A DNA stretch of 64,000 nt from Ewingella sp. CoE-038-23 (lineage in GTDB: Bacteria > Pseudomonadota > Gammaproteobacteria > Enterobacterales > Enterobacteriaceae), in NCBI RefSeq assembly GCF_040419245.1, contig NZ_JAZHOH010000001.1, positions 1,488,001-1,552,000 of the forward strand, in the 5' to 3' direction. Numbering within the stretch: the stretch's first letter is position 1; each line of letters starts with the position of its first letter. The translations under genes were made by a program, and so were the position numbers. Positions 9,414 through 18,804 of the stretch are shown here, piece by piece. The notes below the pieces were generated by a model that was not told the origin of the DNA, made no database searches, and saw only the letters and a program-made list of their open reading frames with translations.

Positions 9414-10964
9414 ATGCAGACAGACTCCCTCGACGCGTTATTACAGGTTTCCGGTGTCAGCAAAGGTTTTTCCGGCGTGGCGGTACTGAAAAATATCGAC
9501 TTCACCCTGCACGGCGGTGAGATCCACGCGCTGCTGGGAGGCAACGGCGCGGGGAAGTCCACTTTGATGAAAATCATCGCCGGGGTCGAGGTGGCAGACA
9601 GCGGCACGCTGTGGCTGAACGGCAAAATACAAACCGGCATGACGCCCGCCAAGGCCCACCAGGCGGGGATCTATCTGGTGCCGCAGGAGCCGATGCTGTT
9701 CCCGAGTCTGACGGTAAAAGAGAACATTTTATTTCGTCTGCCCGCCCATCAGGCTCGCGGCGATAAGCTGAAACAGCGCCTTGACCAGCTGGGCTGCACC
9801 TTGCCTCTTGGCGCACTGGCCGGAACGCTGGAAGTGGCCGACCAGCAGCTGGTGGAGATCCTGCGCGGGCTGATGCGCGACGCGCGGCTGCTGATCCTCG
9901 ATGAACCCACCGCCTCGCTGACGCCTGCTGAATCCGCCCGGCTCTTTACTCAGGTGAAAAAGCTCACGGCGCAGGGCGTCGGGGTGGTGTTTATCTCCCA
10001 CAAGCTGCCGGAAATTCGCCAAATTGCCGACCGCGTGAGCGTGATGCGCGACGGCAAAATTGCGCTCAGCGGCGCCCTGAGCGAACTCGACAACGAGCAG
10101 CTGATTCAGGCTATCACCCCGCAGGCCGCACAAACCGCGCTGCCCGCCGAACAGAAGCTGTGGCTGGATCTCCCCGGTTCGCGCCGCAACGCTGCGGCAG
10201 GCCAGCCGGTGCTAAAGGTGGAAAACCTCACTGGCGAAGGCTTCATTGATATCTCTTTAACGGTGAATGCCGGAGAAATTGTCGGGCTGGCGGGCGTGGT
10301 CGGGGCCGGACGCACCGAGCTGGCTGAAACGCTGTATGGCCTGCGCGCGGCGCGGGGCGGGCAGGTGCGGCTGGCGGGGCGCGACATCACTTCGCTCAAT
10401 ACTCTGGCCCGGCTGGAACAGGGGCTGGTATACCTGCCCGAAGACCGTCAGGCCTCCGGCTTATACCTTGACGCGCCGCTGTCATGGAACACCACCTCGC
10501 TGACCTTTAACCGCACCGGCTGGTGGCTCAACCCCAAACGCGAGGCCGCCGTGCTCGAACGCTACCACCGCGCGCTGGGCATTAAATATTCCCACGGCGA
10601 GCAGCACGCCCGCACGCTCTCCGGCGGCAACCAGCAAAAGCTGCTGATCGCCAAATGCCTGGAAGCCGCCCCGGCGCTGCTGATTGTCGATGAGCCAACC
10701 CGTGGCGTGGACGTTTCCGCCCGCGCTGACATCTACCAACTGCTGCAAAGCGTGGTGAAACAGAATGTGGCCGTGCTGCTGATCTCTTCCGATTTAGACG
10801 AGATAGAAGGGCTGGCGGACCGGGTTTTTGTCATGCATCAGGGGGAGATGAGCGGCGAGCTGCGCGGCGGCGACATTAACGTCAACGGCATCATGCATAT
10901 CGCCTTCGGCAATGCTCACCAACCCGCACCCGCCAAGGCTTTAGATGGAGAAGCGTCATGCTGA
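9414..10964 (+). CDS. lsrA: AI-2 ABC importer ATP-binding protein LsrA
   Basis: Tandem ATPase of 516 aa that drives AI-2 uptake through LsrC/LsrD. The first half has an intact Walker A ([13 protein letters not shown] near residue 48) and Walker [14 protein letters not shown]. The second half has the degenerate P-loop [15 protein letters not shown], an intact signature [15 protein letters not shown] and [13 protein letters not shown]. This layout is that of carbohydrate-type importers. The ATG at 9,414 follows AGAGG and gives the E. coli-like MQT start; the earlier in-frame codon at 9,384 lies inside the operator region. lsrA overlaps lsrC by 7 nt. Confidence 0.95.
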   Translation: MQTDSLDALLQVSGVSKGFSGVAVLKNIDFTLHGGEIHALLGGNGAGKSTLMKIIAGVEVADSGTLWLNGKIQTGMTPAKAHQAGIYLVPQEPMLFPSLTVKENILFRLPAHQARGDKLKQRLDQLGCTLPLGALAGTLEVADQQLVEILRGLMRDARLLILDEPTASLTPAESARLFTQVKKLTAQGVGVVFISHKLPEIRQIADRVSVMRDGKIALSGALSELDNEQLIQAITPQAAQTALPAEQKLWLDLPGSRRNAAAGQPVLKVENLTGEGFIDISLTVNAGEIVGLAGVVGAGRTELAETLYGLRAARGGQVRLAGRDITSLNTLARLEQGLVYLPEDRQASGLYLDAPLSWNTTSLTFNRTGWWLNPKREAAVLERYHRALGIKYSHGEQHARTLSGGNQQKLLIAKCLEAAPALLIVDEPTRGVDVSARADIYQLLQSVVKQNVAVLLISSDLDEIEGLADRVFVMHQGEMSGELRGGDINVNGIMHIAFGNAHQPAPAKALDGEASC

Positions 10965-12022
10965 AACTGATTCAGAATAACCGTGAGCTCACCGCGCTAT
11001 TGGCGATTGTCGCGCTGTTCGGCCTGCTGGGCGCGATGGACAGCCAGTCGTTTAGCTTTCAGACGCTGGGGATGATTTTCGGCAGCGCGCAGATCCTCAT
11101 GCTGCTGGCGATGGGCGCCACGCTGGTGATGCTGACCCGCAATATTGACGTGTCGGTCGGCTCGATAACCGGCCTGTGCGCGGTGACGCTGGGCATCTTG
11201 CTTAACAGCGGCGTCGCCTTGCCGCTGGCCTGTCTGGCGACGCTGGCGGTGGGGATTGCGGCGGGCTTGTTCAACGGCGTCCTGGTGGCGTGGCTGCGCA
11301 TTCCGGCGATTGTCGCCACCCTCGGCACGCTGGGTTTGTATCGCGGATTAATGTTGCTGCTGACCGGCGGTAAGTGGATTGAGGGGCTACCCGCTGACCT
11401 GAAATCGCTCTCTGCGCCTCTGGTGCTGGGCGTTTCACCTCTCGGCCTGCTGGTCATAGTGCTGCTGTTAGCCATGTTCTGGATGTTGTCGCGCACGGCG
11501 TTTGGCCGCAGCTTCTACGCCGTTGGGGACAATCTACAGGGCGCGCGCCAGCTCGGCGTGCCGGTGAATCGCATGCGCATTCTGGCTTTCGGCATTAATG
11601 GCGCGATGGCGGCGCTGGCCGGGATTGTCTTCGCTTCGCAAATTGGTTTTGTGCCGAATCAAACCGGCAGCGGGCTGGAAATGAAAGCCATCGCTGCCTG
11701 CGTGCTGGGGGGGATTAGCCTGCTTGGCGGCACTGGCAGCATCGTTGGTGCGGTGCTGGGAGCCTACTTCCTGACGCAAATCGACAGCGTGCTGGTGCTA
11801 TTGCGCCTGCCCGCGTGGTGGAACGACTTTATCGCGGGCGTGGTGCTGCTGGCGGTGCTGGTGTTTGACGGGCGTTTGCGTCAGGCCCTCGACAAAAACC
11901 TGCGCCGCCAGAAGTACGCTCGCTTCCAACCCAAAGTGACGGTAGTCGAAAGAGCCAAAACCAAACCGTCGGAGCCGCGCACATCCCGACGCATGAACGC
12001 CAATAAAAGCGGGGTGCTGTGA
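10958..12022 (+). CDS. lsrC: AI-2 ABC importer permease LsrC
   Basis: Inner-membrane permease of 354 aa with about nine hydrophobic segments, in the RbsC/XylH-type family. Diagnostic blocks are [37 protein letters not shown], and [21 protein letters not shown] in the conserved C-terminal loop region. It pairs with LsrD to form the channel. The C-terminal tail (about residues 310-354) is basic and hydrophilic. It begins 7 nt inside lsrA, and its TGA overlaps the ATG of lsrD by one base, so the genes are coupled. Confidence 0.94.
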   Translation: MLKLIQNNRELTALLAIVALFGLLGAMDSQSFSFQTLGMIFGSAQILMLLAMGATLVMLTRNIDVSVGSITGLCAVTLGILLNSGVALPLACLATLAVGIAAGLFNGVLVAWLRIPAIVATLGTLGLYRGLMLLLTGGKWIEGLPADLKSLSAPLVLGVSPLGLLVIVLLLAMFWMLSRTAFGRSFYAVGDNLQGARQLGVPVNRMRILAFGINGAMAALAGIVFASQIGFVPNQTGSGLEMKAIAACVLGGISLLGGTGSIVGAVLGAYFLTQIDSVLVLLRLPAWWNDFIAGVVLLAVLVFDGRLRQALDKNLRRQKYARFQPKVTVVERAKTKPSEPRTSRRMNANKSGVL

Positions 12023-13044
12023 TGAACAACCTGAAGCGTTACGGCTGGGAAGGGGCGCTGCTGGCCCTGCTGGTGATGGAGATCTTACTGTTTGGCTTTG
12101 CTAACCCGCGCATGCTGGACATTAACACGCTGCTGTTTAGCACCAGCGACTTCATCACCATTGGCATCGTCGCGCTGCCGCTGACCATGGTGATTGTCAG
12201 CGGCGGCATTGATATCTCTTTCGGCTCGACCATCGGCCTTTGCGCCATCGCGCTCGGCGTGCTGTGTCAGGCGGGCGTGCCTTTGCCACTGGCGATTGGC
12301 CTGACGCTGGCTCTCGGCGCGGCCTGCGGCCTGCTCAACGCCGCGCTCATCCTTTATACCGGGGTCAATCCGCTGGTGATCACCCTTGGCACCTTATACC
12401 TGTTTGGCGGCAGCGCGCTGCTGCTTTCCGGGCTGGCGGGGGCTACCGGTTTCGAAGGCATCGGCGACTTCCCGGCGGCTTTTACCGATTTCGCTAACCA
12501 AGTGGTGCTGGGCTTGCCGATGCCGCTGCTGATTTTCCTTCTGGCAACGCTGTTCTTCTGGGCATTGATGCACCGCACCCGCACCGGCCGCAATGTGTTT
12601 CTGATTGGGCAAAACGCCCGCGTGGCGCGCTACGGAGCACTGCCGGTCAGCCGCACGCTGTTTGCGCTGTATGGCATGACCGGGCTGGCCTCGGCGGTTG
12701 CAGCGATAGTCATGACCTCCTACTTCGGCTCTGCGCGCTCGGACCTCGGCGTCTCCTTGCTCATGCCTGCCATCACCGCAGTGGTGCTGGGCGGGGCGAA
12801 TATTTACGGCGGTTCCGGCTCGGTGTTAGGCACCGCGCTGGCGACCTTGCTGATTGGTTATTTGCAACAAGGGCTGCAAATGGTCGGTATCTCCAGCCAA
12901 GTTTCCAGCGCACTCTCCGGCGCGCTGCTGATTCTGGTGGTGATTGGCCGTTCAGCCAGCCTCAACCGTGGCCTCCTTCGCAGTGTTTTCCAGCGCTATT
13001 ACCGCCGCTGGTCTGCGCCTTCTGCTTCTCTGACCTCGAAATAA
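12022..13044 (+). CDS. lsrD: AI-2 ABC importer permease LsrD
   Basis: Second permease of the AI-2 importer, 340 aa and strongly hydrophobic. It carries the LsrD blocks SDFITIGIVALPLTMVIVSG, GGIDISFGSTIGLCAIALGV and MPAITAVVLGGANIYGGSGS, closely matching E. coli LsrD. The ATG at 12,022 overlaps the lsrC stop codon; a GTG three bases earlier is an alternative start. The gene is followed after 13 bp by lsrB. Confidence 0.94.
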   Translation: MNNLKRYGWEGALLALLVMEILLFGFANPRMLDINTLLFSTSDFITIGIVALPLTMVIVSGGIDISFGSTIGLCAIALGVLCQAGVPLPLAIGLTLALGAACGLLNAALILYTGVNPLVITLGTLYLFGGSALLLSGLAGATGFEGIGDFPAAFTDFANQVVLGLPMPLLIFLLATLFFWALMHRTRTGRNVFLIGQNARVARYGALPVSRTLFALYGMTGLASAVAAIVMTSYFGSARSDLGVSLLMPAITAVVLGGANIYGGSGSVLGTALATLLIGYLQQGLQMVGISSQVSSALSGALLILVVIGRSASLNRGLLRSVFQRYYRRWSAPSASLTSK

Positions 13045-13057
13045 TGTGGAGTGAATG

Positions 13058-14074
13058 ATGAAAACAACCGCGTGGAAAAACCTGTTCGCCGTCAGCGCAT
13101 TAGCTGTGGTTTGTGCCAGCGCACAGGCCGCAGATCGCATTGCCTTTATCCCGAAACTGGTGGGTGTCGGCTATTTCACCAGTGGCGGCAGTGGTGCAAC
13201 GGCGGCGGGCAAGGAGCTAGGCGTCGACGTGACCTACGACGGCCCGACGGAGCCGAGCGTGTCGGGGCAGGTGCAGATGATCAATAACTTCGTCAATCAG
13301 GGCTATGGCGCCATCGTGGTGGCGGCGGTATCCCCCGATGGACTCTGCCCGGCCTTAAAACGCGCCATGCAGCGCGGGGTGAAAGTCTTGACATGGGACT
13401 CGGACACCAAGCCCGAGTGCCGCTCGATTTACATCAACCAAGGCACGCCGCAGCAGTTAGGTTCCATGTTAGTGGACATGACCGCCAGCCAAGTGACCAA
13501 GGAAAAAGCCAAGGTGGCGTTCTTCTACTCCAGCCCGACGGTGACCGACCAGAACCAGTGGGTGAAAGAGGCGAAAGCCAAAATCGCCAAAGAGCATCCG
13601 GGCTGGGAAATTGTCACCACGCAATATGGCTATAACGACGCCACCAAGTCGCTACAAACCGCCGAGGGCATCATGAAATCGTGGAATGACCTCGACGCCA
13701 TCATCGCCCCGGATGCCAATGCCTTGCCAGCGGCGGCGCAGGCGGCGGAAAACCTCGGGCGCAAGAATGTCGCCATCGTCGGCTTCAGCACGCCAAACGT
13801 CATGCGCCCGTACGTCGAGCGCGGCACGGTGAAACAGTTCGGCCTGTGGGACGTGGTGGCGCAGGGCAAAATCTCGGTGTATGTCGCCGAACAGCTGCTG
13901 AAGAAGGGCGAGCTGAACGTCGGCGACAAGCTGGATGTGCCGAAAATCGGGCAGGTAGAAGTCTCGCCGAACAGCGTGCAGGGCTACCAATATGAAGCCA
14001 AGGGCAACGGCATTGTTCTGCTGCCGGAGCGCGTGGTGTTCACCAAAGACAACATCGGTAAATACGATTTCTAA
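13058..14074 (+). CDS. lsrB: AI-2 periplasmic binding protein LsrB
   Basis: Periplasmic AI-2 receptor of 338 aa. A Sec signal ([18 protein letters not shown]) precedes the mature [19 protein letters not shown]. Residues reported to contact AI-2 in Salmonella LsrB are recognisable: Lys in FIPKLVG, Asp in [10 protein letters not shown], Asp-Gln in TVTDQNQW, and Pro and Ala in [11 protein letters not shown], so ligand binding is probably kept. Two adjacent ATGs (13,055 and 13,058) are possible; the second has the better spacing to GGAG. Its end ([15 protein letters not shown]) matches E. coli. Confidence 0.95.
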   Translation: MKTTAWKNLFAVSALAVVCASAQAADRIAFIPKLVGVGYFTSGGSGATAAGKELGVDVTYDGPTEPSVSGQVQMINNFVNQGYGAIVVAAVSPDGLCPALKRAMQRGVKVLTWDSDTKPECRSIYINQGTPQQLGSMLVDMTASQVTKEKAKVAFFYSSPTVTDQNQWVKEAKAKIAKEHPGWEIVTTQYGYNDATKSLQTAEGIMKSWNDLDAIIAPDANALPAAAQAAENLGRKNVAIVGFSTPNVMRPYVERGTVKQFGLWDVVAQGKISVYVAEQLLKKGELNVGDKLDVPKIGQVEVSPNSVQGYQYEAKGNGIVLLPERVVFTKDNIGKYDF

Positions 14075-14103
14075 CATTAACGTCACTGTAAGGAGAACTT
14101 GAG

Positions 14104-14979
14104 ATGGCTGATTTAGACGACATCAAAGACGGCAAGGATTTTGGTATTGGTACGCCGCAAAGCAACCGCGCTTTCTTCCTTAAAGGAAGCGGGGCGCTGG
14201 ACTGGGGGATGCAGTCGCGGCTGGCGCGCATTTTCAATCCGGCCTCCGGGAGAACCGTCATGCTGGCGTTCGACCACGGCTATTTTCAGGGGCCGACCAC
14301 CGGCCTTGAGCGTATCGATCTCAACATCGCGCCGCTGTTCGAACACACGGACGTTTTGATGTGTACACGCGGCATTTTGCGCAGCGTGGTGCCCGCCGCC
14401 GTCAATAAACCCGTGGTGCTGCGCGCGTCTGGTGGTAATTCGATTCTCACCGAGCTGTCGAACGAAACCGTGGCCGTAGCCATTGAAGACGCGCTGCGCC
14501 TGAACGTTTCCGCCATGGCCGCGCAGGTTTATATCGGCAGCGAGCACGAGCATCAGTCGATCAAAAACATTATTCAGCTAGTGGATCAGGGCACCCGCTA
14601 CGGCATGCCAACCATGGCGGTGACCGGGGTGGGCAAAGATATGGTGCGCGATCAGCGTTACTTCTCATTGGCCACCCGCATCGCCGCCGAGATGGGGGCC
14701 CACATCATCAAAACTTACTATGTGGACAGCGGCTTCGAGCGCGTCGCCGCAGGCTGCCCGGTGCCGATTGTTATCGCCGGTGGTAAGAAACTGCCCGAGC
14801 GCGAAGCCTTAGAGATGTGCTTCCAGGCTATCGATCAGGGGGCATCTGGCGTGGATATGGGGCGCAACATCTTCCAGTCCGAATCGCCGATTGCCATGCT
14901 GAAAGCCGTGCAAGCCGTGGTGCATCACAACGCAAGCGTCGACCACGCCTACGCGCTGTTTCTCGATCAAAAAGGCTGA
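14104..14979 (+). CDS. lsrF: 3-hydroxy-5-phosphonooxypentane-2,4-dione thiolase LsrF
   Basis: Cytoplasmic class I aldolase-fold enzyme of 291 aa that transfers an acetyl group from the LsrG product to CoA, the last step of phospho-AI-2 degradation. Family landmarks are [18 protein letters not shown] near the N-terminus, the lysine in [15 protein letters not shown] (the Schiff-base position of this fold), and the phosphate-binding loop [17 protein letters not shown]. The start follows AAGGAGA, 29 bp after lsrB. Confidence 0.95.
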   Translation: MADLDDIKDGKDFGIGTPQSNRAFFLKGSGALDWGMQSRLARIFNPASGRTVMLAFDHGYFQGPTTGLERIDLNIAPLFEHTDVLMCTRGILRSVVPAAVNKPVVLRASGGNSILTELSNETVAVAIEDALRLNVSAMAAQVYIGSEHEHQSIKNIIQLVDQGTRYGMPTMAVTGVGKDMVRDQRYFSLATRIAAEMGAHIIKTYYVDSGFERVAAGCPVPIVIAGGKKLPEREALEMCFQAIDQGASGVDMGRNIFQSESPIAMLKAVQAVVHHNASVDHAYALFLDQKG

Positions 14980-14993
14980 GCCAAGGAGGAGTT

Positions 14994-15284
14994 ATGGAAG
15001 TCACACTGGTAGAAATTAATGTCAAAGCCGACAAAGTCAATGAGTTCTTGAAAGTGTTTCACGACAACCACTTAGGCGCGATTAAAGAGCCGGGAAACCT
15101 GCGTTTTGACGTGCTGCAAGATGAGCAAGAACCCACGCGATTTTTCATCTATGAAGCCTACGTCGATAATGACGCCGTCGCCGCGCATAAGAAAACACCG
15201 CACTACCTTAAGTGCGTCGAGGCACTGGAGGGGCTAATGACCGGACCGAGGAAGAAGACCAGTTTTAGAGGGATTTATCCGTAA
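14994..15284 (+). CDS. lsrG: Phospho-AI-2 isomerase LsrG
   Basis: Small 96-aa antibiotic-biosynthesis-monooxygenase (ABM) fold protein that isomerises phospho-DPD so that LsrF can cleave it. [20 protein letters not shown] is the conserved beginning, and [25 protein letters not shown] contains the histidines conserved in LsrG. AAGGAGGA stands 3 nt before the ATG. The length equals E. coli LsrG. It is the final gene of lsrACDBFG. Confidence 0.94.
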   Translation: MEVTLVEINVKADKVNEFLKVFHDNHLGAIKEPGNLRFDVLQDEQEPTRFFIYEAYVDNDAVAAHKKTPHYLKCVEALEGLMTGPRKKTSFRGIYP

Positions 15285-15384
15285 CTTTGGGGTGGCAACC
15301 CAAACCTGCTTTACCTTCAAAGGCAAAATTGTGTGCTGCCAAGCAGACAACGCATTTTTACCGTGCCGTTTCGTTGGAGTGCAA

Positions 15385-15500
15385 TTTTGCTCCTCCCCCT
15401 GATAAGGGGGAGGCTGGGAGGGGGTATTGCAGAAAAAATCAGCGGCTTATGTGAGAAATACCCCACCCCAACCCTCCCCTAAATAGGGGAGGGAGCAAGT
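15385..15500. repeat. Long imperfect inverted repeat (MITE-like, CTCCCC type)
   Basis: The left arm (15,385-15,428, beginning TTTTGCTCCTCCCCCT) is complementary with a few mismatches to the right arm (15,457-15,499, ending AGGGGAGGGAGCAAG), and each arm contains its own hairpin. The whole could extrude as a cruciform or form a strong RNA stem after lsrG, so it may also act as a terminator. It has no coding capacity. Similar CTCCCC inverted repeats are common between genes in Enterobacterales; I do not know a formal name. Confidence 0.65.
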
Positions 15501-15840
15501 CAAAACCCATAATAAAACCCACTGACACGGCACGGTCTAGATGCCAGTAGGTCGCGTTCAGAAGTGACGCCGAGCAAGAGGTGGAAAACCGCGTGTCTTT
15601 TTACGCGGGTTGGAATCCCGCCGCGAGGGAACCGCCTAAGCGGCGGCACTTCGCGACGAGCGCGGTGGCTGCTGAAACATGTCCATTCCAATCCTGCGCA
15701 GCCTCGATCTTCCAGCAGAAAAAACGCAGGGTTCCAAGGGAGGCGCGTTTACGCCTCCCTTGGTCGGTGTGGGCCGACGCCCACGACCTTGAATTTGAAT
15801 TTAAAGATTTAAAGATTTAAAGCGAGTCAGGGGCCGCCGC
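15501..15840. repeat. Non-coding repeat-rich stretch with strong hairpins
   Basis: No convincing gene here. A 12-bp perfect stem (CCAAGGGAGGCG at 15,734-15,745 with CGCCTCCCTTGG at 15,752-15,763) is followed by GTGGGC-CGAC-GCCCAC (15,769-15,784). The 31-33 bp from 15,760 match the inverted copy near 6,500-6,536. The short ATTTAAAG repeats at about 15,798-15,821 are simple. Overlapping open frames are products of high GC and lack ribosome sites. It may be a dispersed structured element or an eroded mobile sequence; the family is unknown. Confidence 0.5.
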
Positions 15841-16080
15841 CCCCCCAAAACTGGAATGCACCTCGTAATTTCTTTTGTCGCTGATGTAACCCGACAATAA
15901 CCTTCCAAGACACCTCGCAGAGATGATTTTTCCCTCTGATAAGCCAATAAAAAAGGAATAGGCTGTCCTTGCTGCGGTGAAAACCGTAGTCGGGCGTAGG
16001 AACCTGAGGCAGTCCCCAATAGCAATTGTAGTGACGTCTTCGCTGCGTATTACATTGATTTTAAAAAATGTAACTATGGT

Positions 16081-16168
16081 GGCTCAGACGGGGCAGCCTT
16101 CGGGCTGACCGGAAATTGGGACCGGTATTCCTACCTCCGTCTGAGCTGTCTCCCTATGCCGTAGGGGC
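16081..16168 (+). ncRNA. Candidate structured RNA leader of the 78-aa ORF
   Basis: A perfect 10-bp stem (GCTCAGACGG at 16,082-16,091 with CCGTCTGAGC at 16,137-16,146) closes two perfect hairpins: CAGCC-TTCG-GGCTG (16,094-16,107, a UUCG tetraloop) and ACCGG-N9-CCGGT (16,108-16,126). This makes a three-way junction. A further hairpin, CCCTA-TGCCG-TAGGG, lies at 16,152-16,166, 43 bp before the start codon of the next gene. Such nested perfect pairing is unlikely by chance. No known riboswitch class is recognised; it may be a cis-regulatory leader or a small RNA. Confidence 0.5.
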
Positions 16169-16209
16169 TAAGGAGTCGGCCATAATTACTCTTCAGGAAG
16201 GTATATAAA

Positions 16210-16446
16210 ATGGACAATGTTGCTACTTTAGTTAATTCATTTGATGGGCTTTACGATGCGACGCCTCTGACGGCGGTTGAACTGTGTGAACAATGTCGGG
16301 CACTGGTTTTTGCGATGACCGAATTAGCCAATCCTATTGCGAAAGAGCTGTTGAACTCGATTCTATGGGAACGTATCGATCAGCTTTATCAGACACTGAC
16401 GGCTCTGGATGTTGACCCGCAGGCTAGATTTTCGGTGCTGATGTAA
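16210..16446 (+). CDS. Small conserved-looking hypothetical protein (78 aa)
   Basis: Open frame of 78 codons with ribosome site AGGAAGG 8 nt before the ATG. The product (begins MDNVATLVNSFDGLYDATPL) is mildly acidic and predicted mostly helical, without signal peptide or membrane segment; two cysteines sit in ELCEQCRAL. It follows the folded leader at 16,081-16,168 and is convergent with the binding-protein gene at 16,501. I do not recognise the family; good ribosome site and normal codon use support a real gene. Confidence 0.6.
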   Translation: MDNVATLVNSFDGLYDATPLTAVELCEQCRALVFAMTELANPIAKELLNSILWERIDQLYQTLTALDVDPQARFSVLM

Positions 16447-16467
16447 TCGGCGAGGAGCTAAGGGAAG

Positions 16468-16491
16468 GCAGGGCGCGTGGCGGCGCCCTGC
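16468..16491. terminator. GC-rich hairpin between convergent genes
   Basis: GCAGGGCGC (16,468-16,476) pairs perfectly with GCGCCCTGC (16,483-16,491) around a 6-nt loop. It lies between the stop codons of two convergent genes, so it could end transcription from both sides. No clear T-run follows, so intrinsic termination is uncertain. Confidence 0.4.
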
Positions 16492-16500
16492 GAAGAGGGA

Positions 16501-17637
16501 TTACTGCGGTGTAGCCCAAAACACGCCGCTGTAATCCAGCGAGGTGAACTTCTCGTGGGCCATCTTTAAATCGGCCAGTGGGTCGATATCTTTGAACAAG
16601 TCCGGGTGCAGGAACTTGGCAATCTCTTCGACGGCAATCACGTTGAAAGGCAGGTCATAGAACTGGTGGTACATCGCCAAAACCTGCTTGTCTTTAATGG
16701 ATTTCAGTACGCTGATGCCATTGCGGTTCATCAAGGCGCTCAGGCTTTTCTGCACGGCCGCTTCATTGGTGCTGTAGCCGAAAGGCACGGCGCCAGAAGG
16801 TTTGTTGCCGCGGCTCCAGTCAGCGCCGGTCATCAGGTAGTAATCCGGGTTGCTGCTGATCAACTGCTCAACGTTGATATCGCCACCCATTGCCGGGAAC
16901 AGTTTGCTGCCAATGTTCTGACCACCGGCCTCGTCAATAAACTGACCAAAGCTGCCTTTACCAAAGGTGGAGCAGCACTGTTCGCTGTGCAAACCTGCAT
17001 GGCGCTCAATGAAGACGCTCGGGCGCTGGTCTGGCTTGAGCGTGGCTACCCGCTGGCGAATTAAATTCAGGCGCTGTTGGTAAAAATCAACAAAGGTTTG
17101 AGCGTTTTTATCTTCGTCAAACACCTTACCTAACATCTGCATGCTGGCGACAGTATTAGTCAGTGGCTGCTGACGGAAGTCGATAAACAGCACCGGAATG
17201 TTGAGTTTTTGCAGCAGGGCGAGGGTGCCGCTGTCGGTCATTTTGCTCAGCAGGCCGGTGTCGAAAATCACCAAATCGGGCTTCAGAGTTACCGCTTTTT
17301 CGACACTGAAATCAGCCACGTATGGGTTGTCGAAAATAGGAATGTCTTTCATTTTCGGGAATTTTTTCAGGTACGCCTGATTCATATCTGCGGCTTTGGT
17401 TTGCAGCGAGTTGTCCATTGAAACGATATTCTTCAAGGGATCTTCCGGGTGCAGAATATTTAAGGCAATCAGGGCGCGCGAGTCAGCCAGCATGACGCGC
17501 TGCGGCGTATGGTCGAAGGTCACTTGGCGACCGGCGATATCAGTAACGGTGAAAGGTGCGGCCTGCACCATAAATGAAATCAGCAGCGAGCTGGCCACCG
17601 TCAACAGGCGTGCGGGGCGAAGTAAACCAGTGAACAT
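16501..17637 (-). CDS. Iron/siderophore-type ABC transporter substrate-binding protein
   Basis: Periplasmic binding protein of 378 aa in the FepB/BtuF-like class. A Sec signal (ARLLTVASSLLISFMVQA) precedes APFTVTDIAGRQVTFDHTPQRV, the usual opening of Fe-chelate binding proteins. Later blocks are EKAVTLKPDLVIFDTG and VEQLISSNPDYYLMTG, which end the two lobes. A CC pair (EQCCSTFGKGS) is unusual. No permease or ATPase gene is next to it, so it would work with a transporter elsewhere or with a distant operon. A strong Fur box upstream indicates iron control. The ligand (ferric siderophore, haem or other chelate) is unknown. Confidence 0.85.
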   Translation of the reverse strand: MFTGLLRPARLLTVASSLLISFMVQAAPFTVTDIAGRQVTFDHTPQRVMLADSRALIALNILHPEDPLKNIVSMDNSLQTKAADMNQAYLKKFPKMKDIPIFDNPYVADFSVEKAVTLKPDLVIFDTGLLSKMTDSGTLALLQKLNIPVLFIDFRQQPLTNTVASMQMLGKVFDEDKNAQTFVDFYQQRLNLIRQRVATLKPDQRPSVFIERHAGLHSEQCCSTFGKGSFGQFIDEAGGQNIGSKLFPAMGGDINVEQLISSNPDYYLMTGADWSRGNKPSGAVPFGYSTNEAAVQKSLSALMNRNGISVLKSIKDKQVLAMYHQFYDLPFNVIAVEEIAKFLHPDLFKDIDPLADLKMAHEKFTSLDYSGVFWATPQ

Positions 17638-17662
17638 GACAATCCCTAGAGCGAAAATGAAA

Positions 17663-17681
17663 GATGATAATGATAATCATC
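17663..17681. promoter_or_regulatory. Fur box upstream of the binding-protein gene
   Basis: GATGATAATGATAATCATC differs from the 19-bp Fur consensus GATAATGATAATCATTATC only in register; it is a clear run of the NAT[A/T]AT-type hexamers that Fur binds. It lies 26-44 bp upstream of the binding-protein start (17,637), where a promoter is expected. Repression by Fe-Fur is the straightforward reading. Confidence 0.8.
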
Positions 17682-17751
17682 TCTTTTGGACTTGGGAACG
17701 GCTCGCACACAATTTGACATCAATCTTGTGGCTCAGGGCGTGTGTCTCACC

Positions 17752-18663
17752 TTATGGCTGGGCGATCAGCGGCATTCTGCTCTGCAGCCAATGTTTTAAT
17801 TCCACAATGTCGGCACGATCGGCTTTATCGGCTGAAGTGACAAAATAGTAATTTGCGCCCGGCAGGCACTGCTCAAATGGCACTTGCAAAATGCCTTTTT
17901 CGATAAAGTCTTTAGCCAGCAGGCTGCTGACGATGGCCACGCCCTGTCCGGCAATCGCCGCCTGAATGGCATGGGTTTCATCGGTAAAGCGCAGGCCGGC
18001 ATCAATATTTAATCCGGCAGGACCAAACTGCTGGCGCCAGTTCTCCCAGTCGGGCGAAGGCTGCGGGATCATGCGGTTTTCGACATGAAACAGCGTGGCA
18101 GTGAGTAAATCTTCCAGCCGCTTTAATCCCAGCGTAGGGCTGGCAACCAGCACAAAACGGTCATGGGATAGCAGGGTGGAATCGAGCTGTACGCTGGCGT
18201 GCTGGCTGTAACGAATAGCAACGTCCACGGTATTCTTGGTTAAATCCACCAGTTCAATGCTGGTATGAAGCCGCAGGTCGAGCGTCGGCGCATGTGTTTT
18301 CAAATCAGCCAGGCGTGGTACCAGCCAGTGTGTCAAAAAGTTCGAGGTGGTACTGAGGGTTAAGGCCGCGGGCTGGCGCGCGTGGTGAATTTCATTCACC
18401 GCGTCTTGCAGGGTGGCGAATGCCTGACGCGTCGCCTGACGCAGGATCTGGCCGACGGCGGTGAGTTTCACCTCGCGGGCGCTGCGCTCAAACACCTGAG
18501 CTGACAGCGATTCTTCCAAAACGCGGATTTGGTGGCTAATGGCGGTGGCGGTCACGCCAATCTCTTCGGCGGCCCGTTTAAAGCTGCCGTGAGTCGCCAC
18601 GGCGTCAAAGGCTTTGAGTGAACCCAGTGGCGGCAGGCGCGGTTTTCTTACGTTTGCACTCAT
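17752..18663 (-). CDS. LysR-type transcriptional regulator (GcvA-like)
   Basis: Regulator of 303 aa. The N-terminal winged helix reads GSLKAFDAVATHGSFKRAAEEIGVTATAISHQIRVLEESL (residues 12-51), followed by the linker helix and a periplasmic-binding-protein-like effector domain. The PPLGSLKAFDAV start and the RMIPQPSPDWENW segment place it in the GcvA/AmpR-like subgroup. It is divergent from the membrane protein gene at 18,805 across 141 bp, the classic LysR layout, so that gene is its likeliest target. The effector is unknown. Confidence 0.85.
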   Translation of the reverse strand: MSANVRKPRLPPLGSLKAFDAVATHGSFKRAAEEIGVTATAISHQIRVLEESLSAQVFERSAREVKLTAVGQILRQATRQAFATLQDAVNEIHHARQPAALTLSTTSNFLTHWLVPRLADLKTHAPTLDLRLHTSIELVDLTKNTVDVAIRYSQHASVQLDSTLLSHDRFVLVASPTLGLKRLEDLLTATLFHVENRMIPQPSPDWENWRQQFGPAGLNIDAGLRFTDETHAIQAAIAGQGVAIVSSLLAKDFIEKGILQVPFEQCLPGANYYFVTSADKADRADIVELKHWLQSRMPLIAQP

Positions 18664-18804
18664 GATGAGTTATTTTCATCCATGGCTGAAAATGATGACT
18701 TTGATTGACCCAAAATAAGCGGAGTAAGCTTGTTTTGCAATATCGGTATAGATGAAGTGAATTCATGCTTGTGCCGATGACCCTCAATCAAAGGAAGCAC
18801 TCTC

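Noticed and set aside
15564..15820. Two overlapping short open frames of about 80 codons
   Set aside because: They run through the hairpin-rich repeat region, overlap each other in different frames and have no ribosome sites.
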